From positions 248,001 to 312,000 of the forward strand of contig CP073750.1 in the NCBI GenBank assembly GCA_024398135.1: a stretch of DNA of 64,000 nucleotides, given 5' to 3'. Each line of letters begins with the position of its first letter. Within the stretch, counting starts at the first letter, position 1. The DNA is from a bacterium SCSIO 12643 (GTDB taxonomy: Bacteria; Bacteroidota; Bacteroidia; Flavobacteriales_G; Salibacteraceae). The translations under genes and the position numbers were made by a program. The notes under the pieces were generated by a model. The model saw nothing but the letters and a program-made list of their open reading frames with translations, made no database searches and had not been told where the DNA came from. Shown in pieces: positions 28,253 through 36,224 of this stretch.

Positions 28253-29377
28253 ATGAGTACGCCATTAAATACCATTGAAGAAGCAATTGAGGATATCAAA
28301 AAAGGGAAAGTTGTTATCGTTGTAGATGACGAAAACCGTGAAAATGAAGGAGACTTTGTTGCTGCTGCAGAATTGGTAACACCTGAGATGATCAATTATA
28401 TGGCGACATATGGTCGTGGTTTAATTTGTACTCCGGTGACAGAGGATCGAGCGAAAAGAGCTGGATTAGAGTTAATGGTTGGAAATACTTCCGATCCGCA
28501 AGAAACTGCATTTACCGTATCTATTGACCTATTGGGCGATGGAAATACAACAGGTATTTCTGCAGCAGATCGTGCAAATACTATTAAAGCTTTACTGGAT
28601 GATCATCCTGAGAAAAAGCGTTTCGGAAAACCTGGTCATGTTTTTCCTTTAATTGCGAAGAATGGTGGAGTATTGAGAAGAACCGGTCATACAGAAGCAG
28701 CTATTGATTTAGCTAGATTAGCCGGACTTGAACCTGCCGGGGTTATCGTGGAAATCATGAACGAAGATGGTACCATGGCACGTTTACCTCAATTGAAAGT
28801 TTTAGCTGAAAAATTAGACTTAAAACTGGTGAGCATTGAAGATTTAATTGCCTACAGAATGGAAAACGAATCTTTGATTGAGCGCATGTTTGAAGTGACT
28901 GAAACGGTAGGTAAACATGAATATAAGTTGATTACCTACGAACAAACCACAACCGGAGAAAAGCATATTGCATTGACTTTGGGTGAATTTGATCCAAATG
29001 TTCCGACATTAGTACGTGTACACTCTAGTTATGTACAGGGAAATGTATTTGATAGTTTAAATTGTAAAACAGGGCCTCAAATTCATGCGGCAATGAGACA
29101 AATCGAGAAAGAAGGTCGTGGCGCTATCTTGTATATGCAACACGGACACTCTTCTACTCCAAGCAATGGTATTACGGCAAGTGGAATTGATTCGGTAATT
29201 GCCAAAATGAATTCACCGGTTAAAATCGATTCTCGTGATTACGGAATTGGTGCTCAGATTTTACGAGATTTAGGAATTAGCAAAATGAAAGTAATGAGTA
29301 GTCGCTCCACCAAGCGTACCGGAATTGTAGGTTATGGTTTGGAAGTAGCTGAATACGTACCATTAGAACTCGCATAG
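28253..29377 (+). CDS. ribB: 3,4-dihydroxy-2-butanone-4-phosphate synthase with degenerate GTP-cyclohydrolase II-like domain
   Basis: 374 residues. The N-terminal part (about 1-205) is a complete RibB domain making the four-carbon riboflavin precursor from ribulose 5-phosphate: VDDENRENEGDF, the GRGLICTP loop, and RRTGHTEAAIDLARLAG are intact. The C-terminal part (about 208-374) has the fold signature of GTP cyclohydrolase II (YGIGAQILRDLGISKMKV) but has lost key residues. Two of the three zinc Cys are replaced (HSSYVQGNVF then LNCKTG), and the RQEGRG catalytic stretch reads MQHGHSS. So cyclohydrolase activity is unlikely and a separate ribA should exist. Similar degenerate tails occur in other Flavobacteriia. 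pyrD starts three bases after the stop. Confidence 0.93.
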   Translation: MSTPLNTIEEAIEDIKKGKVVIVVDDENRENEGDFVAAAELVTPEMINYMATYGRGLICTPVTEDRAKRAGLELMVGNTSDPQETAFTVSIDLLGDGNTTGISAADRANTIKALLDDHPEKKRFGKPGHVFPLIAKNGGVLRRTGHTEAAIDLARLAGLEPAGVIVEIMNEDGTMARLPQLKVLAEKLDLKLVSIEDLIAYRMENESLIERMFEVTETVGKHEYKLITYEQTTTGEKHIALTLGEFDPNVPTLVRVHSSYVQGNVFDSLNCKTGPQIHAAMRQIEKEGRGAILYMQHGHSSTPSNGITASGIDSVIAKMNSPVKIDSRDYGIGAQILRDLGISKMKVMSSRSTKRTGIVGYGLEVAEYVPLELA

Positions 29378-29380
29378 ATT

Positions 29381-30412
29381 ATGTACAAGTCGATCATTCG
29401 TCCGATTCTATTTCAATTCAATCCTGAAAAAGCGCACCACATGGTGATGGGGATTGTGAAAGTTAAACTGGCTATCCCAGGTGTAAAATCTATTTTTAAT
29501 GCGATGTTTAAGTCTACAGATAAAAGACTTGAGCGTACCGTATTTGGCATCAAGTTCCCAAATCCAGTTGGATTGGCTGCAGGATTTGACAAAAACGCGG
29601 ATTACTACAAACAACTAGCACATTTAGGATTTGGTTTTATTGAAATCGGTACGGTAACTCCGGTAGCACAGCCTGGAAACCCAAAACCAAGAATGTTTCG
29701 ACTTCCTGAAGATTCCGGATTAATTAATCGAATGGGATTTAATAATGGAGGCTTGGAACTCGCGATTGAAAATCTAAAGAGTCGTCCCAAAAACTTAATT
29801 ATTGGAGGGAATATTGGTAAAAACAAAGTCACTCCGAATGCTGAAGCATTAAACGATTATATCAAAGCATTTAACGGTCTGTATGACTATGTAGATTACT
29901 TTGTGGTGAATGTAAGTTCTCCGAATACTCCTGGACTAAGAGAATTACAAGACAAAGGTCCTTTGACTGAGATTCTGAACGCTCTACAGATTGAGAACAA
30001 AAAAAGACCTCAAACCAAACCGATTTTATTGAAAATTGCTCCGGATTTAACACCGGAACAATTGGACGACATCATTGATATCATTCAAACTACAAAAACC
30101 GATGGAGTCATTGCAACCAATACCACAATCAGTAGAGACGGATTAAAAACCGACCCTAAAATCACTTCTGAAATGGGTGGATTAAGTGGCAAACCGGTAA
30201 AAAGCAGATCAACCGAAGTCATCAAATATTTATATCAAAAATCAAATGGTTCTTTCCCAATTATTGGTGTGGGAGGAATTCAAACTGCTCAGGATGCCAT
30301 TGAAAAGCTGGAAGCTGGTGCTTCATTGGTTCAGGTCTACACGGGGTTTATTTACGAAGGACCATATATGATTAAGCGAATTTGTGATGGAATTTTGAAA
30401 CATACTTCCTGA
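29381..30412 (+). CDS. pyrD: Quinone-dependent dihydroorotate dehydrogenase (class 2)
   Basis: 343 residues. Oxidises dihydroorotate to orotate in pyrimidine synthesis, passing electrons to membrane quinone. The N-terminal amphipathic region ([18 protein letters not shown]) that docks on the membrane marks class 2. Further motifs are [34 protein letters not shown], the [15 protein letters not shown] active-site loop with the class 2 catalytic Ser, and the FMN-binding [11 protein letters not shown] near the end. It begins three bases after ribB and shares its promoter, so the operon couples flavin and pyrimidine steps; DHODH itself uses FMN. Confidence 0.97.
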   Translation: MYKSIIRPILFQFNPEKAHHMVMGIVKVKLAIPGVKSIFNAMFKSTDKRLERTVFGIKFPNPVGLAAGFDKNADYYKQLAHLGFGFIEIGTVTPVAQPGNPKPRMFRLPEDSGLINRMGFNNGGLELAIENLKSRPKNLIIGGNIGKNKVTPNAEALNDYIKAFNGLYDYVDYFVVNVSSPNTPGLRELQDKGPLTEILNALQIENKKRPQTKPILLKIAPDLTPEQLDDIIDIIQTTKTDGVIATNTTISRDGLKTDPKITSEMGGLSGKPVKSRSTEVIKYLYQKSNGSFPIIGVGGIQTAQDAIEKLEAGASLVQVYTGFIYEGPYMIKRICDGILKHTS

Positions 30413-30413
30413 T

Positions 30414-30441
30414 AATTAGAGCTCTAGTATCCACTCTAATT
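30414..30441 (+). terminator. Weak hairpin after pyrD
   Basis: AATTAGAG (30414-30421) pairs with CTCTAATT (30434-30441) across a 12-base loop, directly after the pyrD stop. There is no real T-run behind it, so termination would be inefficient. Confidence 0.35.
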
Positions 30442-30469
30442 TAAACTGGAAAATATCCTTTCTTCTCAC

Positions 30470-30477
30470 TAAATTTG
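30470..30477 (+). promoter_or_regulatory. -7 promoter box abutting the HMG-CoA lyase start
   Basis: TAAATTTG matches TAnnTTTG and ends four bases before the ATG at 30482. The protein's N-terminus is fixed by homology (MKIIECPRDAMQG), so a leaderless transcript is predicted. Confidence 0.6.
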
Positions 30478-30481
30478 CACC

Positions 30482-31333
30482 ATGAAAATTATCGAATGTC
30501 CTCGTGATGCCATGCAAGGTTTGCATGACTTTATACCTACTGCACAAAAGATCAAATACATTAACCAATTACTAAAAGTAGGTTTTGACACATTGGATAT
30601 GGGGAGTTTTGTTTCTCCCAAAGCTATTCCGCAAATGCGTGATACGCAAGAGGTTATTAAAAATCTGGATTTAAGTGATACCGATACGAAACTACTCACC
30701 ATTATCGGGAATACACGAGGAGCTAAAGAAGCCACTCAATTTGATGAGATACATTACTTAGGTTTTCCTTTTTCAATTTCGGATACTTTTCAGAAAAGAA
30801 ACATCAACAGTACCATTGAAGACTCTTTCCATCGTGCAGAGGACATTTTGAATTGCTGCGTGATCGGAAATAAAGAACTTGTTGTTTACATTTCAATGGC
30901 ATTCGGTAATCCGTATAATGATCCGTGGGATGCGGATATCGTTTTAGAATGGGCGCATCGATTACATAATGAATTGGGTGTGGATATTATCTCTTTATCT
31001 GATACCATTGGGGTCGCCAATCCTGAAACAATCGATTATCTGTTTACTTCTTTAATTCCTGAATTACCACAAGTAGAATTTGGGGCTCATTTGCATACCA
31101 CTCCGGATACCTGGAAAGAAAAAGTTCATGCAGCAGTCCATGCCGGTTGCGAACGATTTGATGGCGCTTTTAAAGGTTTTGGCGGCTGTCCTATGGCTAA
31201 AGACGATTTAACCGGAAATATGCCTACCGAAAACTTAATTTCTTATTTCAACGAAAAGAAAACTGATATTGGATTGGATATGGATGCCGTTCAGGCTTCG
31301 TTACAAATGACTACTGAAGTATTCCCGTTGTAG
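30482..31333 (+). CDS. Hydroxymethylglutaryl-CoA lyase
   Basis: 283 residues. Splits HMG-CoA into acetyl-CoA and acetoacetate, the last step of leucine degradation. It shows the family opening ECPRDAMQGL, where the usual Asp/Arg pair is kept (PRDAMQ), a TIM-barrel strand DTLDMGSFVSPKAIPQM, the metal-binding AHLHTTPDTW, and the catalytic-Cys loop FKGFGGCPMAKDDLTGNMPTE. It is close to mitochondrial-type HMG-CoA lyase (mvaB). No other leucine-degradation genes are adjacent. Its stop is three bases from the stop of the convergent methyltransferase. Confidence 0.95.
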   Translation: MKIIECPRDAMQGLHDFIPTAQKIKYINQLLKVGFDTLDMGSFVSPKAIPQMRDTQEVIKNLDLSDTDTKLLTIIGNTRGAKEATQFDEIHYLGFPFSISDTFQKRNINSTIEDSFHRAEDILNCCVIGNKELVVYISMAFGNPYNDPWDADIVLEWAHRLHNELGVDIISLSDTIGVANPETIDYLFTSLIPELPQVEFGAHLHTTPDTWKEKVHAAVHAGCERFDGAFKGFGGCPMAKDDLTGNMPTENLISYFNEKKTDIGLDMDAVQASLQMTTEVFPL

Positions 31334-31336
31334 GAA

Positions 31337-32005
31337 CTACTCTCCTTCCATCACACGATAGATAGTCGTTTTACTCATTCCCTTCGTCATTATCTTTATC
31401 GTCTTTAATTTCAAATGATGAAGTTTGGCTCTACGACAAATGGCGAATTGTTCTGCTTCTTCAGGTAATGCGATCAAGATTTGCGTTTCTCTTAAGGTTC
31501 TCACTTTGAGTTGTGAGAAAAGGTTTTCAAAATACTCAAAATCTTCACCGGCATCCACCGCACGTTCCTCGATACTGCCAGGGGCCTTACTTTGGAATGG
31601 AGGATTAATCAGAATATAATCAAAATGAAAATGTAAATTCTCAAATAAATCTGAATAGACTACAATAATGTTTTGTCTTTCATCTCTGGCGTGAACCGTT
31701 AATTCATCTAACGCTACAGGATTAATATCTGATGCGGTAACCAATGCCCCTTTACTTGCCGCCAACATGGATATAATTCCGGATCCACATCCCAATTCTA
31801 AAACTGTTTTTTGATCCAGATCGAGCTCATTTATATAGTCCAGAAAAGCTTCTGTAGATGGATACATCCTTGGAGAAAATACTCCCGGTAACACATTCAC
31901 ACTTAAATCTTGATAGGTATATACACATGTTTTCTGGTGCTTCCATCTCTGAAACTTTAGTTTCAATGGATTCCATATTGATTTAAGTATACTCGTTAAT
32001 CCCAT
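31337..32005 (-). CDS. Class I SAM-dependent methyltransferase, MTS/PrmC-like
   Basis: 222 residues. A Rossmann methyltransferase with motif I TVLELGCGSGIISMLAASKG near 80-100, an acidic SDINPVALDEL after it, and the N-methyltransferase tetrapeptide in LINPPFQSKAPG. NPPF/Y enzymes methylate amide or exocyclic nitrogens in proteins, rRNA or tRNA. The protein lacks the N-terminal helical domain of PrmC and is too short for RsmC, so its target is undecided. It follows the fatty acid hydroxylase gene by nine bases on the same strand, so the two probably share a transcript. Confidence 0.85.
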   Translation of the reverse strand: MGLTSILKSIWNPLKLKFQRWKHQKTCVYTYQDLSVNVLPGVFSPRMYPSTEAFLDYINELDLDQKTVLELGCGSGIISMLAASKGALVTASDINPVALDELTVHARDERQNIIVVYSDLFENLHFHFDYILINPPFQSKAPGSIEERAVDAGEDFEYFENLFSQLKVRTLRETQILIALPEEAEQFAICRRAKLHHLKLKTIKIMTKGMSKTTIYRVMEGE

Positions 32006-32014
32006 AAATTTGAT

Positions 32015-32878
32015 CTAAAACTTCCTAAATGGTAAATCACCAAACACTACTTTGAACCGTTCTGATAAAGATAATCCGGGTTGTTTCACCTCTCGCCAGA
32101 TAGAAATAAATTCATGCATGGTCACCACCCAGGGGTTTTCTGTTTCAATATTATTCGGAATTCCAAACTCTATCTTTTCATCCGTTCTGAGGTAGGTACC
32201 AAACAACCTATCCCAAATAACGAAAACTCCACCTAAATTCTTATCCAACTCATTAGATTTCACACTATGATGTACTGCATGATTCACCGGGGTTTGCATA
32301 AACTCTTCCAAAAATCCCAATCGCCCGATCAACTTGGTATGCACCCAAAACTGATAGAAATAAACAAATGAATCCATAAAGAACACATCCAATGGTTCAA
32401 AACCAAAAAATGGCATGACCGTCCACAATGGAAATTTAAATACCTGCAATAGAAACAATCCCCTGATGGAAACCGTAAAGTTGTATTCCTTAGAATTATG
32501 ATGTGCTACGTGAAGAGCCCAAAAGAAGCGACTTTTATGTGCGATCCAATGGAACACATAAAACATAAAGTCATTAAACAATAACAGGCCAAACCAATAC
32601 AAAACCCCGTAATACCATGGTTCCTTAGCAAAATCAAATAGTCGATGTTCATATACAAAATCAAACATGACAAATACCATCCCTTTTACTGAGGCTAAAG
32701 CGCCAAAAGTCAATAGACCTAAGAACATATTAGTCAGGGTATCAGGGGTAGAATATAACTTGGCATTTCGATAAGATGAAATGATCATTTCGCCTAAGAT
32801 AAAGGTTACAAAAATGATCACCATGATGATCTGATCAGGCCTGGCTGCCTGACCTTTAATAATTTCAATAACCGACAT
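32015..32878 (-). CDS. Sterol desaturase / fatty acid hydroxylase family membrane protein
   Basis: 287 residues with four or more membrane helices. The eight-histidine diiron site is spread over HWIAH (about 118-122), HVAHHNSKEYN (about 131-141), the later NHAVHHSVKSNELDKNLGG, and WDRLFGTY. Enzymes of this family hydroxylate or desaturate lipids such as sterols, carotenoids or fatty acyl chains at the membrane. The substrate here is unknown; in Bacteroidota similar proteins act on carotenoids or alkylglycerols. The downstream methyltransferase is nine bases away. Confidence 0.9.
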   Translation of the reverse strand: MSVIEIIKGQAARPDQIIMVIIFVTFILGEMIISSYRNAKLYSTPDTLTNMFLGLLTFGALASVKGMVFVMFDFVYEHRLFDFAKEPWYYGVLYWFGLLLFNDFMFYVFHWIAHKSRFFWALHVAHHNSKEYNFTVSIRGLFLLQVFKFPLWTVMPFFGFEPLDVFFMDSFVYFYQFWVHTKLIGRLGFLEEFMQTPVNHAVHHSVKSNELDKNLGGVFVIWDRLFGTYLRTDEKIEFGIPNNIETENPWVVTMHEFISIWREVKQPGLSLSERFKVVFGDLPFRKF

Positions 32879-32975
32879 ATTGTATACAGATTAGTAGTAC
32901 AAAACTAGAAAATTAAACATAACGTTATCATTGTATTGTTTGATTTTTGAACTGGTAAAATGTTAAAAATAATCC

Positions 32976-32983
32976 TACCTTCG
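32976..32983 (+). promoter_or_regulatory. -7-like promoter box for lgt
   Basis: TACCTTCG differs from TAnnTTTG at one base and fits the TAnnTTCG variant seen at other genes here. It ends five bases before the lgt ATG at 32989. Confidence 0.4.
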
Positions 32984-32988
32984 TCCGC

Positions 32989-33795
32989 ATGCATCCGGAA
33001 CTTTTCAAATTCAACACCCCTGATTTCCTCACAGGTTTACTCCCTAATGAAATCGTAATTTACTCGTATGGCGCTTTAATTCTAATTGGGGTTTTAGCTG
33101 CTTTTTCTTACCTGAAAAAATATGCTTATCAGGATTTCGGTTTATCCGAAGATACTTCTCAATCCTTATTGATGGGATTGATTATCATGTCGGTTGTTGG
33201 AGGTAAGTTCTTTATGATATTTGAAAATCCTTCATATTACCTCTCCAATCCAAAATCGTTAATCAGTAACTCCGGATTTGTATTCTATGGCTCTCTTATT
33301 TTTTCAATGGGCTTTGTGGTTTGGTTTATCAAAAAACATCAATTATCCACCTGGAAATTTCTGGATCTCATTGGGTTTGTTGCCATTATTGTTCACTTTT
33401 TTGGAAGATTGGGTTGCTTTATGGCAGGATGTTGTCATGGAATAGAAAGTCACGGACCTTTTGCCGTTACCTTTAATGATCCATTAAGTCAGGCCCATCC
33501 TTTAGGCGTTCCTTTACATCCCACACAATTGTATAGTTCGTTTATGTTGGCGAGTATTTTTCTGATTCTCACATTAGTCAGAAAACGTCAACAATTTGCG
33601 GGACAATTATTCCTCCTTTATTTGATTCTATATTCCACAGGGCGTTCTATCATTGAAGAATTTAGAGGTGATGAAGCGCGTGGTTTTTTATTTGACGGGT
33701 GGTATTCTAACTCTCAATTTATCTCTACCGTGATTATCACATTCGCCATCATTGCATATGTCTTGCAATATCGAAAATCTAAAACGAAAGGTTAG
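32989..33795 (+). CDS. lgt: Phosphatidylglycerol-prolipoprotein diacylglyceryl transferase
   Basis: 268 residues, with seven predicted membrane helices. Lgt moves a diacylglyceryl group from phosphatidylglycerol to the lipobox Cys of prolipoproteins, the first step of lipoprotein maturation. The family signature is clear: the HFFGRLGCFMAGCCHG loop with the essential Arg, then PLHPTQLYSS, and a final RSIIEEFRGDEARG. The GCFMAGCCHG form is the longer, Bacteroidota-like version. Its stop overlaps that of the convergent aroQ by four bases. One predicted lipoprotein of this window (39798-40247) would be a substrate. Confidence 0.97.
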   Translation: MHPELFKFNTPDFLTGLLPNEIVIYSYGALILIGVLAAFSYLKKYAYQDFGLSEDTSQSLLMGLIIMSVVGGKFFMIFENPSYYLSNPKSLISNSGFVFYGSLIFSMGFVVWFIKKHQLSTWKFLDLIGFVAIIVHFFGRLGCFMAGCCHGIESHGPFAVTFNDPLSQAHPLGVPLHPTQLYSSFMLASIFLILTLVRKRQQFAGQLFLLYLILYSTGRSIIEEFRGDEARGFLFDGWYSNSQFISTVIITFAIIAYVLQYRKSKTKG

Positions 33796-34211
33796 TTTCC
33801 TTTAAGAAAATTATGAATTGCCAGGCGGTAACCGTCTAATCCCAATCCGGAGATCACACCTTTGCTATTTCTGGCCGTTACCATCTTTTGGCGGAATTCT
33901 TCACGTGCATAAACATTGGATATATGCACTTCTATAACCGGAGTATCTATAGCAGCCATAGCATCCATAATCGCCACAGAAGTATGAGAGAAACCTGCAG
34001 GATTCATCACCACTCCATCCATACTTTCCGTATCGTGTAATTGATCAATAATTTCTCCTTCATGATTACTTTGAAAATACATCAACTCCACACCTTCAAA
34101 TTCTTTTTTCAGATCTTCTAGATAATGCTCAAAATTTTGGTTCCCATAGATATCCGTTTCTCTGGTGCCTAGCTTATTCAAATTTGGTCCGTTGATAATC
34201 AATATTTTCAT
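33792..34211 (-). CDS. aroQ: Type II 3-dehydroquinate dehydratase
   Basis: 139 residues, normal for the dodecameric type II enzyme that turns 3-dehydroquinate into 3-dehydroshikimate in aromatic amino-acid synthesis. Motifs are INGPNLNKLGTRE with the active-site Arg and the catalytic Tyr in DIYGN, SNHEGEIID, NPAGFSHTSVAI, and EVHISNVYAREEFR with the catalytic His. It follows the WYL regulator gene by 11 bases and is probably co-transcribed with it, an arrangement without an obvious functional reason. Confidence 0.97.
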   Translation of the reverse strand: MKILIINGPNLNKLGTRETDIYGNQNFEHYLEDLKKEFEGVELMYFQSNHEGEIIDQLHDTESMDGVVMNPAGFSHTSVAIMDAMAAIDTPVIEVHISNVYAREEFRQKMVTARNSKGVISGLGLDGYRLAIHNFLKGN

Positions 34212-34222
34212 GGTGAATCTAT

Positions 34223-35230
34223 TTATTTCTTATAATTCTCAATAGCTTTCTGATGCTTGTCTAACATTTTTTGAATCAGCGTAGTCGGTTGTAAAACCTT
34301 TACTTCATGTCCAAACCCCATAAGCAATTGTTCCAACTCAAAAGTAAGAATTACGTACAATGACACAATTCCTCCAAAATCTGTTTTTTCAATTTGCTGT
34401 GACTCATGAATGGGTTGCGACTCCAGGTACTGTACCAACACATGATTACATTCAAATACTACATTTTCCGGTATCAATGAAGGATTTGCTGTAATGCCAA
34501 TGGAATATTTAAAGAATTCATCTGCTTTAAAGCCTAAATCGCGTCTAAACGCTTCCTGTGTAACATTTACCTCATGCATACGTTCCAAACCAAAGACTTT
34601 ATACACTTCACTATTTTGTTCTTTAGCTACCAAATACCAACGATTTTTATGCTCTTTTAAAAGATACGGCTCCACGACTCTTTCCGATTCAGAATCCGCT
34701 TTAAAACTTTGATAGCTAAATGTCAATATGCTCTTCTTTCGAATCGCATTTAAGATGGGTGCCAAAAACTCATTCCCGGATACAGTGGGTGTATTCTCAA
34801 ATTGAATAAACTCTTTTTCGACCGTAGTATTCAAACCTGTAAGATTTACCTTATCCAATACCTTTTCTATTGCATTTTCATAATCCTTAAAAATCGCCAC
34901 GTTTTTAAATTGCGTTAGAATATTGGTCGCAAATTGTACGGCTTCTATTTCATCATCGTTCAATGGCACAGAATCTATACTATAATCCTCATCAGCATAA
35001 TAGTAGCCTCTATAATTTCGACTATATTCAATTGGTGCAAAATATCCCAATGCCTCGTCATTCTTCATCGCGCGAATATCCTTTTCAATACTGGATTTAG
35101 AAATGGGCTTTAAAAGCACATCGCTGCACTTTTCCATAATATCTTCCACCGAAGGATAGGGTTTGTATTTGTTTCTGAGCATTTTATCAATCACGTGGTA
35201 ACGGATTGTAGCGAATTTATTTGCCGGCAT
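34223..35230 (-). CDS. WYL-domain transcriptional regulator
   Basis: 335 residues. The N-terminal 70 residues form a winged helix (RYHVIDKMLRNKYKPY, then SKSSIEKDIRAMKND), followed by a linker and a WYL domain (about 165-245, with PYLLKEHKNRWYLVAKEQN and VFGLERMHEV) and a WCX C-terminal extension. WYL domains sense nucleic acid or nucleotide ligands and often control DNA-repair or defence genes. In this window no such target is adjacent. Its only co-directional neighbour is aroQ. Confidence 0.9.
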   Translation of the reverse strand: MPANKFATIRYHVIDKMLRNKYKPYPSVEDIMEKCSDVLLKPISKSSIEKDIRAMKNDEALGYFAPIEYSRNYRGYYYADEDYSIDSVPLNDDEIEAVQFATNILTQFKNVAIFKDYENAIEKVLDKVNLTGLNTTVEKEFIQFENTPTVSGNEFLAPILNAIRKKSILTFSYQSFKADSESERVVEPYLLKEHKNRWYLVAKEQNSEVYKVFGLERMHEVNVTQEAFRRDLGFKADEFFKYSIGITANPSLIPENVVFECNHVLVQYLESQPIHESQQIEKTDFGGIVSLYVILTFELEQLLMGFGHEVKVLQPTTLIQKMLDKHQKAIENYKK

Positions 35231-35247
35231 CTTTATGGTTTAAAACA

Positions 35248-35255
35248 CAAAGATA
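35248..35255 (-). promoter_or_regulatory. -7 promoter box for the WYL regulator
   Basis: The minus strand reads TATCTTTG, an exact TAnnTTTG match, 17 bases before the ATG at 35230. Confidence 0.5.
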
Positions 35256-35404
35256 TGTTTTGGACTACAAGTTTCCGCGTACAAATCGTATTCAAAAACT
35301 TAACAAATTTCAAATCCCTGACTATTTCGAATCAAACATTTAAAAAAGCGTTAAATTCTCTTCAGATTCAAAAAAAATAATCGAATCAGCCATCCTTTTC
35401 GTCT

Positions 35405-35412
35405 TATATTCG
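35405..35412 (+). promoter_or_regulatory. -7-like promoter box for the secreted protein at 35435
   Basis: TATATTCG fits the TAnnTTCG variant, 22 bases before the ATG. The same octamer precedes the DUF2911 gene and the NarL-type regulator gene in this window. Confidence 0.45.
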
Positions 35413-35434
35413 TATTCAAACTAAATTTTAAAAC

Positions 35435-36112
35435 ATGGGTAAATTCTTTCTCTCTGTCATCCTTTTATTTTTAGCATATCTCCCTCAAACCACTGCACAA
35501 TCAGTAAACTTTGAAGGTGAAATTCACTTTACCACAACCTATACCTATTTCCCAGAACATTTGTTAAGATACAGAGATCAGTTACCAAGAAACAGTGACG
35601 TTTATATCCGTGATAATTTGGTTTGCAAAAAAGGTCCAACTGGCCTGGTGAATGGTTATCAAATCTACATTAAGAATTTAGCCACCATGACAGGTTATAA
35701 TGCGATGCAGGTGGGGGAAACTTCAGTGGCTTACCGCCTTACAAATCAAGATTATCAAGCCGAAGAAAATAGCATGGTGACTCCTGTAAGTATTGAATAT
35801 TTAGATGAAACAAAACAGATCGCTGGATTTTTATGTAAAAAAGCACTGGTATATATGCCAGGTTCTACCAAGCCATTCATTGTGTACTATACCGAAAAAA
35901 TCCCGGCAGAGGCTTATGTCGTTTACAAAGGATTAAAAGGTTTTCCGCTGTATTTTGAAGGAAACATGAATGGAGTTACATTTTATTCTGAAGCATTTGC
36001 AGTAAATCCAACCAAACAAAGTGATGCACAATTTTTACTTCCTAAAAACTATAAAGTTTTAAGTAAAGAAGAATACAGAAATGCACTGATAAAAGACATT
36101 CCGCAACAGTAG
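35435..36112 (+). CDS. Secreted protein of unknown function
   Basis: 225 residues with a clear signal peptide (MGKFFLSVILLFLAYLPQ, cleavage after TTAQ). The mature part is beta-rich, opening with NFEGEIHFTTTYTYF. A middle section reads VSIEYLDETKQIAGFLCKKALVYMPG, with the pattern of Bacteroidota periplasmic lipocalin-like proteins (GLPGLI or DUF4412 type). That resemblance is weak and no function is claimed. There is no sorting domain or lipobox, so a periplasmic place is likely. The gene lies ahead of ftsK but 112 bases separate them. Confidence 0.75.
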   Translation: MGKFFLSVILLFLAYLPQTTAQSVNFEGEIHFTTTYTYFPEHLLRYRDQLPRNSDVYIRDNLVCKKGPTGLVNGYQIYIKNLATMTGYNAMQVGETSVAYRLTNQDYQAEENSMVTPVSIEYLDETKQIAGFLCKKALVYMPGSTKPFIVYYTEKIPAEAYVVYKGLKGFPLYFEGNMNGVTFYSEAFAVNPTKQSDAQFLLPKNYKVLSKEEYRNALIKDIPQQ

Positions 36113-36224
36113 AAATCACCCCTTAAAATTGTTAATAACCGTGCTGAAAACTATAGATTCTCCCAATAGAGATAGTGTTTTCAACGTTTACTTTTGAATG
36201 TAGGAGTAAATTGTAGCGCAGAGC

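Noticed and set aside
36113-36224. Terminator or promoter between the secreted protein gene and ftsK
   Set aside because: No convincing hairpin with a T-run and no TAnnTTTG box could be found, so nothing was reported.
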